Assembly (NCBI RefSeq): GCF_009727055.1
Contig: NC_052359.1
Span: forward strand, 26,013,058 to 26,077,057
Direction of reading: 5' to 3'
DNA: 64,000 bases
Source of the DNA: Benincasa hispida
Lineage: Eukaryota; Streptophyta; Magnoliopsida; Cucurbitales; Cucurbitaceae
In this document: one piece after another, positions 55,770-64,000 of the stretch
Layout of the letters: every line of letters begins with the position of its first letter
Numbering within the stretch: the first letter of the stretch is position 1
Translations under genes and position numbers: made by a program
Notes under the pieces: model-generated
What the model saw: only the letters and a program-made list of their open reading frames with translations
Database searches by the model: none
Told to the model about the DNA's origin: nothing

Positions 55770-57521
55770 TGATAACTGGCATAAATGCCAGTTATTATGA
55801 GCCTTTTATTTAGAATTATGATAGGTGACAAGTAGAAAACGGGGTGATAATACTTAGAATTTGAGAAAAATTGAGTTTTGCGTCGATTAGCACCTAAATC
55901 CTCACTGACCGCAATATTATGCATTACTCCATGCCAAAGTGTCTATTTTTGTAGCTATCGCAGGAATCAAATGCATGCGTTTGAAATAAGCAATTGCAGA
56001 CAAAAGCATGCGCTGAAGCCAGGCGATCGCAAAGACAAACGCATGCGCTGAAAGTTGGATCGCATGTGTCCATTGCATAGAAGTGCGATGATCGAATGCG
56101 CCCATCGCATGAAAGTTGTGGTGATCAAGTGGATGCGATGATCAATTGGAAATTGCAGTGACCGAATGCGTCCATGGCATTGAAGTTCTGGTGATCGAAT
56201 GCGCTCATCACATGAAAGATGCGGTGATCAATTGGGAATTGCGGCCACGAAGTGACAACCATAATAGAAGGACGATTGCAAGATGGGTAGAACGCGTTGA
56301 TACTTTAGCTGACAAGCTTGGATGCATACCTTGGGAGTTTCAACAAGATAAGATGATGTGACATTGCCCATACCACGACAAAAGTAGCAGTGAGCCATAA
56401 TGCAATCATGATAGCTATCGGTGTTTAAACTCTATAAATATCCTTTTGGACTTTCATTTCAAGACATCTGAACTTCTGGCTTAAGGCAAAGGTTTGCAAT
56501 CACAGATGAGAGCTTGAACAAGATTTTCAGTGAGAATTCTTCACCTCCACAAACCAGATCGAGTGACGACCGGAGCTCTCGCAGTAGATAGAGCTCGAGA
56601 GAGACATCTCCATCATTCATCCATGGCACCACTGACATTCTTGACACAAAGTCCTTTATTTCTCTTATAATCTCTGTATTGTATTACATTTTAGCTTAAG
56701 ATATTAAGACATTTTGTGATCAATGCAAATCTTTCTTCATTGTCGTCTTCTTCATCATCTTTATCTCTATTATTGTTTATCTTTAGCATTTATTTATCAA
56801 AGGCGATCGCATACTTAATCGTGTAGCCTAGAGATAGGACACATGTAGCAACCTACCGAGAGGTGTGTGTTGTGCGAGTATTGTGAGTTAATCCTCTTTG
56901 CTTGGTGAAAGGCTGTAGCAACGCTTGTCTATGGGTTGTTATATTGCTTGTCTATAAGTTAAATAGCTGCGTCTAACTGCCTTAGAAGGTAAGAGATGGA
57001 ATGCACTAAAGAAAAGTTTGCATTATTCCTAGAGATAGGCATAATCTTATGCTCGACGCAACCATGCACTATAGAGATATAGTCATGCGGTTGACCACCG
57101 AGAGGTGTGCGATATGTTAGTGTGACGAGCTGGGATTACTCAGGCGATTTAAGATAATAAACATTACTATGCGTTAATGGTTTTTGTGTATCTACCTAGT
57201 TAGGAGTAGGAGTAGTGTGTAAATCAATTAAACTTATTCTTTTTATTTTTCTTTTCATCGCCTCAAACGCATTGCTTCACAAGCATTATTGAGTGACAAG
57301 TCCCTGTGTTCGACCTCGGATTACCCGAGAAACTTGCGTTCACATTATACTTAGCAAGCGTAAGAAAACTTGTGACAGGAATGCGTGGTCATTGCATACT
57401 AGATTAACTCATTTTCATTCCGACACATGACCTCAGACGCATAGGCGCAAACGCATAAGCCATATCTAACACATGATTCCATGTACAACCCCATCCGTCC
57501 GCTAATTAATTTTTCCTACCA
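55770..57521 (+). repeat. 3' LTR of H
   Basis: 1,752 bp, a partner of 50623-52297. It has an extra segment of about 115 bases (after TAAATAGCTGCG, near 56965-57090) and lacks a ~37-base piece of the other LTR. TATA is at 56430-56441. Homology runs past the LTR end into a primer-site-like remnant (57522-57541). Confidence 0.84.
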
Positions 57522-57544
57522 AACAAGTTTTTGTCACCATTGCA

Positions 57545-58060
57545 AATATCGTTGCAAATAAATATGGTTATGGGTACATTATTACTTTTTGCTAAAAATT
57601 TGATTTTGGATTTAGTTACAATTTGCTAATTAGAATTCGTCTGAATTTTATCAGTATGTCGAATTCTACAATACTCACTTATGAAATTATTAACAATCAA
57701 ATCAAATCAACAAACAAATTACTAGCGGTTGATTATACCAACAGAGTTTTAATAGAGGATTGTCCTCTATCTCCCAACTCATCTAAAATTATGAATTATG
57801 TAGATGAGAATGTTGAATTCAAATAACAAGATAAATATGATTTACTTGTTATCGAAGCATGTTTAGTGGAAAACGATAAAATCTGGATAATTGATTCAGG
57901 TGCCGCTAATCATGTATGTACTATCTCACAGGAAACAAGTTCCTGGAGATAGTTGACAGAAGGTAAAACAGTCTTTAAGGTAGGGATCGAAGAGATTGTT
58001 TCAGCCAAAACAGTGGGAGATATGAAGTTATTTATAGGAGATAAGTACATTTATTTGAAA
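57545..58060 (+). pseudogene. Copia C gag head and protease
   Basis: After the repeated leader segment, a short Gag head (about 57656-57826; MSNSTILTYEIINNQIKST) ends at a TAA. The protease follows with KYDLLVIEACLVENDKIW and an intact site IDSGAANHVC (Asp codon 57893-57895), then a stop. The central Gag and zinc knuckle are missing, as in Copia B. Confidence 0.8.
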
Positions 58061-58061
58061 A

Positions 58062-58490
58062 ATGTATATTATATTCCTTTATAAAAGGAATATAATATTT
58101 TTCTCTTGTTTGCTAGAACAAAATTATAAAGTTTATTTCGAAAGTGGTGAAGTGTTCATCAAAATAGGAAATAAACAGATTTGCTATGCAAAATTAGAAA
58201 ATAACTTGTACATGTTAAAACCAACTGAGGTCAAAGCTTTTTTGAACATAGAGATGTTTAAAACTGCTGGGACTCATAAGAAGTGGAAGATTTCTCCAAA
58301 TGCCTATCTTTGGCACTTAAGACTAGGTCACGTAAATCTCAACAGGATTGAGAGATTGGTTAAGAACGGTCATCTAAACAAGTTGGAAGACAGTTCATTA
58401 CCACCATGTGAGTCCTGTTTTGAGGGTAAAATGACAAAAAGATCTTTTTCTGGAAAAGGTCTTAGAGCCAAAGAACAGGTCCGTCAACAA
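58062..58490 (+). pseudogene. Copia C gag-pre-integrase domain
   Basis: Zinc-binding domain with NAYLWHLRLGHVNLNRIERL and PPCESCFEGKMTKR: two histidines, two cysteines. Right after KGLRAKE the integrase core should begin. Instead the sequence jumps to the linker before RT (VDETDTSHPSQELRMP in another frame), so the integrase was deleted. Confidence 0.85.
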
Positions 58491-59930
58491 GAGTTGTTGA
58501 TGAAACTGATACTTCACATCCTTCTCAAGAGTTAAGAATGCCTCGTCGTGGTGGGAGGGTTGTGCAACAGCCTGACCAGTACGTGGGTTTAACTGAAACT
58601 CAAGTCATCATACCAGGTGATGGTTTAGAGGATCCATTGTCTTTTAATCAAGCAATGAACGATGTGGACAAAGACCAATGGATTAAAGCCATGGACCTTG
58701 AAATAGAATCTATGTATTTCAATTCTGTCTGAGATCTTGTAGATCAACCGGAAGGGATAAAACCCATCGGTTGTAAATGGATCTACAAGAGAAAAGAGAC
58801 TAAGCTGGTAAGGTACATACCTACAAAGCTAAACTAGTGGCAAAAGGGTTTACCCCAAGAGAGGAGTTAGATTTTGAAGAAACCTTTCTCCAGTTGCCAT
58901 GATAAAGTCTATTAGAATACACTTATCCATAGCCAACCATTTTATGATTCTGAAATATTGAAAATTGATGTCAAGAAAACTTTTCTGAATGGCTATCTTG
59001 AAGAGAGTATCTATATGTCTCAATCAGAAGGGTTTATATAGTAGGGTCAAGAGCAAAAGGTTTGCAATCTTAACGATCCATTTATGGATTAAAACAAGCT
59101 TCTAGATCCTAGAATATGAGATTTGACATTGCGATCAAATATTATGGCTTTGAACAAAATATTGACGAACCCTGTCTCTACAAGAAAATTGTCAACAAAA
59201 CTATCGCTTTTTTGGTGTTGTATGTTGATGATATTCTACTCGTTGGGAATGAGGTAGAATATCTAACTGACGTTAAAAGATAACTGGCTTCACAATTCCA
59301 AATGAAAGATTTGGGAGAAGCACAATATGTTCTTGGAATCCAAATAGATTGAAATCGCAAAAACATAACATTAGCTTTATCTCAAGCATCTTATATAGAC
59401 AAGATGTTGGCTAGATATAAAACGCAAATTCCAAAAAGGGGTCTTTACCTTTCAGGCATGGAATTCACCTCTCTAAGGAAAAAAGTCCTAAGAAACCTCA
59501 AGAAGTCGAGGAGATGAATCGAATTCCATATGCATCTGCTATTGGGAGTTTGATGTATGCAATGTTGTGTACTCGCCCCAATATGTGTTATGCCGTAGGA
59601 ATCGTCAGCAGATTTCAGTCCAGTCCTAGTCATGACCATGGGACTGCTATTAAAAACATTCTCAAGTATCTTTGGAGAACAAGAGATTATATGCTCATGT
59701 ATGGTTCTAAGGATCCGATCCTTACTGCATACATTGATTCTAACTTTTAGACCGATATTGATTCGAGAAAATCAACTTCGGGGTCAGTATTCACTTTTAA
59801 CGGAGGAGCAATTGTGTGAAGAAGCATCAAGCATAGTTGTATTGCAGACTCCACAATGGAAACTGAGTATGTAACTGCAAGCGAATCAGCCAAAGACACG
59901 TAGCTGATCATTTACGAAGGCCCTCTTGGC
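58490..59930 (+). pseudogene. Copia C reverse transcriptase and RNase H
   Basis: Linker and RT carry RRGGRVVQQPDQYVGLTETQ, DPLSFNQAMNDVDKDQWIKA, a TGA, and VGCKW-type wording with more stops. The active site YVDDILLVGNE is at 59221-59253 and is intact, followed by a TAA. RNase H (59514-59930) has IPYASAIGSLMYAMLCTRPN, ILKYLWRTRDYMLMYGSKDP, a TAG, RKSTSGSVF and STMETEYVTASESAK. Many stops and frameshifts. Confidence 0.87.
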
Positions 59931-60117
59931 TAAAATGTTCGAGGGTCACCTAGTAGGACTAGGTCTACGAGTTTTGTATTACTAGGGCAAGTGGGAAATT
60001 CATGGGTATTGTGATGCCCTAGTTTATTGTATTTATACATTTTATTTTCTCTATGTAAACTCAACATTGTATGTAGTTGTATATATTGATCCACTGGAGT
60101 TTTAGTCCAAGTGGGAG

Positions 60118-61982
60118 TATAGGTTTTATGTCCTCAAAACTCGCAGTTTGTAAAATAATAAACATTTTCTATTATCAATATACTTGTTATTGATCTCATA
60201 AATTGTATGAAAGTCTAAACCCAACAAACTAAGACCCATGACTATTGTATGAGTACTTGAACTTTATGTGGAGACATAAGAGTGGATCAGGTTCGAGTAA
60301 ATAGTCAAAATGATCTATGGTACATGAATGAGGTTAGGTACCTTATTCTGGTAACACCACTAAATGCTGCCTACACTATAGTTGTTATAAAGAGTTGTAA
60401 AGTGCTACATACAATGTGATCCTAATTCGTACATGTCATGACATAAAGAGTGGGGGCATCCTATGCAATGAGTTTGCATAAGATCGGGACCAAGAAATAA
60501 GTCACTCTTACTTTATAACGTTGTTTACTGTTTAAGACTAACTATTTCACCTAGATGACCTAGGTAACTCGATCTTAATCCTGAGCTAACTATGAACTCC
60601 TGTTTATTCCGGATTGCCCTTAGATTTGCATAGTTGAGGGTTGGCTCAACAGCACCGACTCAATAAGACTCCCATTTCAGGGATAGGACCGGATAGATAG
60701 CTGGAGACACAGGATTCGAGACGAATTTCACACCTACCCGATTTAGGGATAGGAGAAAGGTTGTTCTCTCAAGTATTGAATCCAGGTCTTGAACAAGGGG
60801 CCCCACCCGCTCACTAGGCTGAGAGAGTTTGGTTTAGTGATTGGATCACAAACCAATTGTTCATTAGATGATCAATAGGGACTTGAGGAATAAGACGTAA
60901 TCTCTAGGGTAAAACAGATATATGACTTAACCGTTATTACGAACAACCTATGAAGGATCGACTTGCTGATTATGGTTAAATCATGTGGATATAATATATT
61001 TACCGTGAGGGGAGTGCAACTATAGGCTTTAATGGAGTGACCCATTAGTTAAAGAATGAAGATTAATTTGGTCTAATGAGTTTAAACCAATTAATCTCGG
61101 ATCGTTTGAGCCCATGATCTGAGGTCTGCGAGGTCCCTTACTAGCTCCTGACGGACTAGCTTAGAATATGTGTGATAAGTTAATTTGAAATGTTCAAATT
61201 AGAATTAACGGAATTAGTAATTATATGAAATATAATTATATATTTAATTTTAGAATTAAACGGAATACAGAGAATTTATATATTTAAATATGATTTAAAT
61301 ATAGAAAGATGGATATGTGTTAAAATTAATTTAATATTTGATATTAAATTAATTAAGTTTTATTTAATAATTAATTTATGAAATTAATTAATTTTTTCAT
61401 TTTTTAAAATCAAAATAGATTTTACAAAATCAATTTTGACTTTTAGATAAAACTAGAAAAGTAAAAACCAAAAACACACAAAATGGAAAAAAAGTTTTTC
61501 CATTATCCATCTGAAGTAGCTCACTCAAATGACATTATCATTGTCTTGCCTTCTCCAAGCATGAGCTGCAACTCATGCAACTCTTCTCTTTGCATGTTGA
61601 TTTGCAATATAATAAAGAGATTGGAGTAAAAATCGGGCATGCAATCTATAGAGATTTTGAGAGAAAATTTGGTTTGAATAAAGAGTTCTTCAGCTGATTT
61701 TCTACAGTGAGCATTTCTCCTTCTTCCCTTGATTCAAGCTTGTTTTGAGTCCCACAACTCAATCTAGAGCACCAAGAGAATAGTGGAGAAGATCTTGAGG
61801 TGGTCTACAACAAGATTTGGAGAAGATAGCAACTGGTGAAGGAGCTTTGAAGAAGTTCTACAAGAGGTATGTCTTGAAACTCACTTTTTTCTACAAAAGC
61901 ATGCTTTATATTTTGCCAAAATTAGTGAATTTGAGTGTTTGGATGATCTTTGTGCTTCTGCTGCTGTTGATACAATCCTTCA
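60118..61982 (+). repeat. 3' LTR of Copia C
   Basis: Preceded by the polypurine tract AAGTGGGAGTA (60109-60119). The first bases read TATAGG instead of TGTTGG, so the terminal dinucleotide is mutated. It ends AATCCTTCA followed by GATTG. Confidence 0.9.
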
Positions 61983-61987
61983 GATTG

Positions 61988-62680
61988 TGTGTGACAGGTG
62001 TCATTCGCCATGTGAGTCTCCGATTTGGAGGATTTCGTCTGAGAGTGGTCTGTTCGGCATGGGTTTCTCCTCCAATCTTCAAACCAGTTTTTAGCCACGT
62101 TGATCCTAGTTCGTGACTGGTGTGTTCGACGTCAGTGGTCTCATTCAGCGATAATCATTTGGTCTCATTTGATGAGTTACTAGACTCGTTTCCGAGGAGG
62201 CTTCATCCGGCATGTTGATCTCTATCTTAGTTGCAGATTTCAGATTGTGGGACTTGGTTTTCAGAGGCTACATCTAGCACGTATATCTCTTGGTATAGTG
62301 GGTGTTTGGCCTGCGGTATAGTTGGGTTTGGTTGTGTTTTGCTCAGCGATTAGTCTCGGTAAAGAGGCGGATTAATCGTGTTTTTTTTCTAAAATTACAG
62401 ATGGATTATCTTCCTGAATTTCTTTAATTTGTAATCTTGATTGTTCTTAATAAAATTACTCTAAACTGGTTCTCAAAGTGGATGTAGACCAAATTGGTTG
62501 AACAACTATATATCCTTGTATGCGATGTGTTTTTATCGTTATTTATTCTGCTGGCTGTGTTGTGTTTTGTTCGACATTCTAACTTCTGTTTAATTTTACA
62601 ATAACTAATTGAAATAAGAAAAATCTTATACAGTGGAACTATAACGGTAAAAACTGTGTTTTCCACCCTGTGTTTACCAC
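61988..62680 (+). repeat. Possible remnant of an older Copia LTR
   Basis: Continues 31205 once Copia C is removed. 62460-62600 reads AAAGTGGATGTAGACCAAAT, then GTTTTTATCGTTATTTATTC, wording I associate with the R and U5 of plant Copia LTRs. No primer site was recognised. A host untranslated exon is the alternative. Confidence 0.4.
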
Positions 62681-63462
62681 TCATCTAAATTAGCCGTAAT
62701 ATAAGGGATGTCCTATATACATATTTATTAAAATATTACATTTTAATTAACGGAAAATTTCTGTATAATCAATAACCAAGGCCAACTATTGTCTCCACAG
62801 TCTCGGGCTCGAACAGTTGGATAGAAATTCTCACTCTCTTGACCACCCAATTTTTGTCACATATTTGACAAAAATTTTTGTTAAAATGGCTACAATATGA
62901 CTATTTAAATGTGGAATGAAAAATTTCTATGCTCCTATATAACTCTCTTTTATACATCTATCTAACGATTAAAATTTCCCAACACACTTGGGACGAGGTC
63001 ATATCAAGTAATTTCTCCACATATTCGTCAACTTCTAATTACTATTCCCATAACTAACTTGAGTTGGGGCAGCAGTATTAAACATTCCACGCATCGTAAT
63101 TGTTAACTTTTTGGATGTCTTGTTTGAAGAATTATTATTATTAGTAGTGGAGGAAAGAAATAATAGAAACCCATGTTGATGATAAGGCCAAAGAATGCAA
63201 AAAGAAAAATATAAATATTTGAAATTAAAATAGTAACATTAGTGAAGTAGGGCCACATTACGGCCTGTGATTTGCTGTATCGAAAGGGTAAGCTGTGATG
63301 ATAGCGATTTCCCGTTTCAATTACTTCTCATTAATCCTACTCACCCATATATTTCTCTTTCTTATTTTTGCGTATCTATAAGAAGGCTCTAGCTTTTGTT
63401 CTGTGCCAATAACATATTCAAATCCCTTAGCTCTTCTATCAGTATTTATAACTTATATAGCT
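62681..63462 (+). promoter_or_regulatory. Upstream region of the XTH gene
   Basis: AT-rich, no open frame with a domain and no clear transposon wording. A TATA-like TATCTATAAG at 63373-63382 lies about 80 bases before the chosen ATG, so transcription would start near 63405-63415. Confidence 0.5.
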
Positions 63463-63643
63463 ATGGCTTTGAGAAGTTTTAATGCCATTGGTTTTGTTTG
63501 TGTGTGTGCTGTTCTAATGTCCGTCATTGTTTCTGGTCGCCCAGCGGCTTTTCTTGACGAGTTTAGGGTGACGTGGGCGGATAGCCATGTCAGGCAACTC
63601 GATGGTGGGAAAGGAATTCAACTTATTCTCGATCAAAGTTCTG
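63463..63643 (+). CDS. XTH: Xyloglucan endotransglucosylase/hydrolase, exon 1 (partial)
   Basis: A cell-wall enzyme (GH16 family) that cuts and rejoins xyloglucan in the apoplast. Exon 1 encodes 60 codons plus one base: a hydrophobic signal peptide (MALRSFNAIGFVCVCAVLMS to about residue 25), then RPAAFLDEFRVTWADSHVRQ and LDGGKGIQLILDQSSG, the N-terminal strands of the XTH fold. It ends at TCTG followed by GTAAAA, a good splice donor, with the split Gly codon (phase 1) usual at this point in the family. The catalytic HDEIDFEFLG exon is outside the window. An in-frame ATG at 63403 would add MPITYSNPLA but lies at or before the likely transcription start. The wording resembles XTH6-8-like members; subgroup uncertain. 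Confidence 0.88.
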
Positions 63644-64000
63644 GTAAAATATTGGTTATATTGATGTTTATAATTACGACACTTACAAATTATGTTTAAT
63701 GGGTTTTTTAATATTTTGTTTTTACATTAAAAAGTTTTTAATAGGTATCAGGATTATATTGGAAGGCTTTTCAAAAATTAAAAAATAAGGGAAACTATTT
63801 ACATAAAATAACAAAATTTTAATCTTCTTTGATAGAGATTGATAGAGAATGATAGAAATTTATCAGTGTCTACAGTGATAAAAACTAATAGAAGTCTATC
63901 AGTAACAGATAGAAATCTAACACTGTCTATCCATATTTTTTTATTATTTTTATAAATAATTAGACATTTTCTCCATCTGTACAAATTTTTCATTTTTAAG
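63644..64000 (+). other. XTH intron 1 (partial)
   Basis: AT-rich, starts GTAAAATATTGG. It contains a TCTATCA-type repeat at 63830-63935 and runs off the window. No acceptor site was identified. Confidence 0.7.
63830..63935. repeat. TCTATCAGTG / GATAGAAAT degenerate repeat
   Basis: Alternating copies of GATAGAAAT(T/C)TATCA and TCTATCAGTAACAGATAG, with complementary halves that could fold. I recall such repeats as frequent in cucurbit introns and intergenic DNA, which supports the host assignment only weakly. Confidence 0.65.

Larger units (their letters stand above)
50623..57521 (+). mobile_element. Non-coding Athila derivative H
   Basis: LTRs at 50623-52297 and 55770-57521, primer site TGGCGCCATTGTTGGGGA (52308-52325) and polypurine tract TTGGGGGTG (55761-55769). 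With the Copia solo LTR removed the interior is about 1.5 kb and shows no gag or pol. It would need proteins from a full Athila element to move. Confidence 0.85.
31206..61982 (+). mobile_element. Ty1/Copia retrotransposon C, expanded by nested insertions
   Basis: The 5' LTR is at 31206-33062 and the 3' LTR at about 60118-61982, flanked by a perfect GATTG duplication (31201-31205 and 61983-61987). Own sequence inside comprises leader pieces (33063-33276, probably 48159-50622) and a broken gag-pol (57545-60117). The rest is inserted: a Tekay-like pair (33277-47320), a Copia solo LTR (47321-48158) and an Athila derivative (50623-57521). The total span is 30.8 kb. Confidence 0.9.

Noticed and set aside
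63403..63462. Upstream ATG (MPITYSNPLA...) as the XTH start
   Set aside because: It lies about 25 bases after the TATA box, at or before the likely transcription start. The downstream ATG at 63463 gives a normal signal peptide and family length.

Overview
This is plant nuclear DNA made almost entirely of LTR retrotransposons nested inside one another. One piece of host gene sits at the right edge: exon 1 of a xyloglucan endotransglucosylase/hydrolase (XTH). A dicot, most likely a cucurbit, is suggested by the style of the Copia and Tekay-like elements and by TCTATCA-type repeats in the XTH intron. That assignment is from recall and is moderate. There are no bacterial genes, RNA genes or CRISPR arrays. 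Two assembly gaps lie at 4254-4793 and 46016-46380.

Layout. 1-6935: minus-strand Athila-type Ty3 element with broken gag-pol and a 5' LTR at 5227-6935, inserted in a Tekay-like LTR (6936-9651, minus). 9652-10034 and 15266-15326: scraps of a Copia leader, split by a Copia solo LTR (10035-15265). That LTR holds a small deleted Ty3 chromovirus (11623-15067), which in turn holds a 923-bp Athila fragment (13505-14427). 15327-24385: minus-strand Copia element with its RT interrupted by an Athila solo LTR (18948-20813). About 24386-30002: a minus LTR of another family split by a Copia solo LTR (24663-26693, target duplication AGAGG) and an Athila solo LTR (26985-29085, target duplication CCTAA). 30003-31205: old LTR debris.

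31206-61982: a single plus-strand Copia element expanded to 30.8 kb by insertions and still flanked by the 5-bp duplication GATTG. Inside it lie a short non-coding Tekay-like element (33277-47320) that carries a coding but dead Tekay-like chromovirus (about 33640-43973); an internally deleted Copia solo LTR (47321-48158); and a non-coding Athila derivative (50623-57521) that carries its own Copia solo LTR (52960-54954). 61988-62680 resembles the end of still older Copia LTR sequence. 62681-63462 is the XTH upstream region, and 63463-63643 is XTH exon 1.

How the parts work together: every retroelement coding region is interrupted by stops, frameshifts or deletions, so none looks autonomous. 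The LTRs still carry readable TATA boxes, primer-binding sites and polypurine tracts. Solo LTRs and internal deletions dominate, the expected signature of recombinational loss. I found no new gene system. The most interesting signals are a covarying inverted repeat at the U3 tip of Athila LTRs, an 81-bp duplication beside one insertion, and a GCGATCG-rich degenerate repeat shared by unrelated elements.
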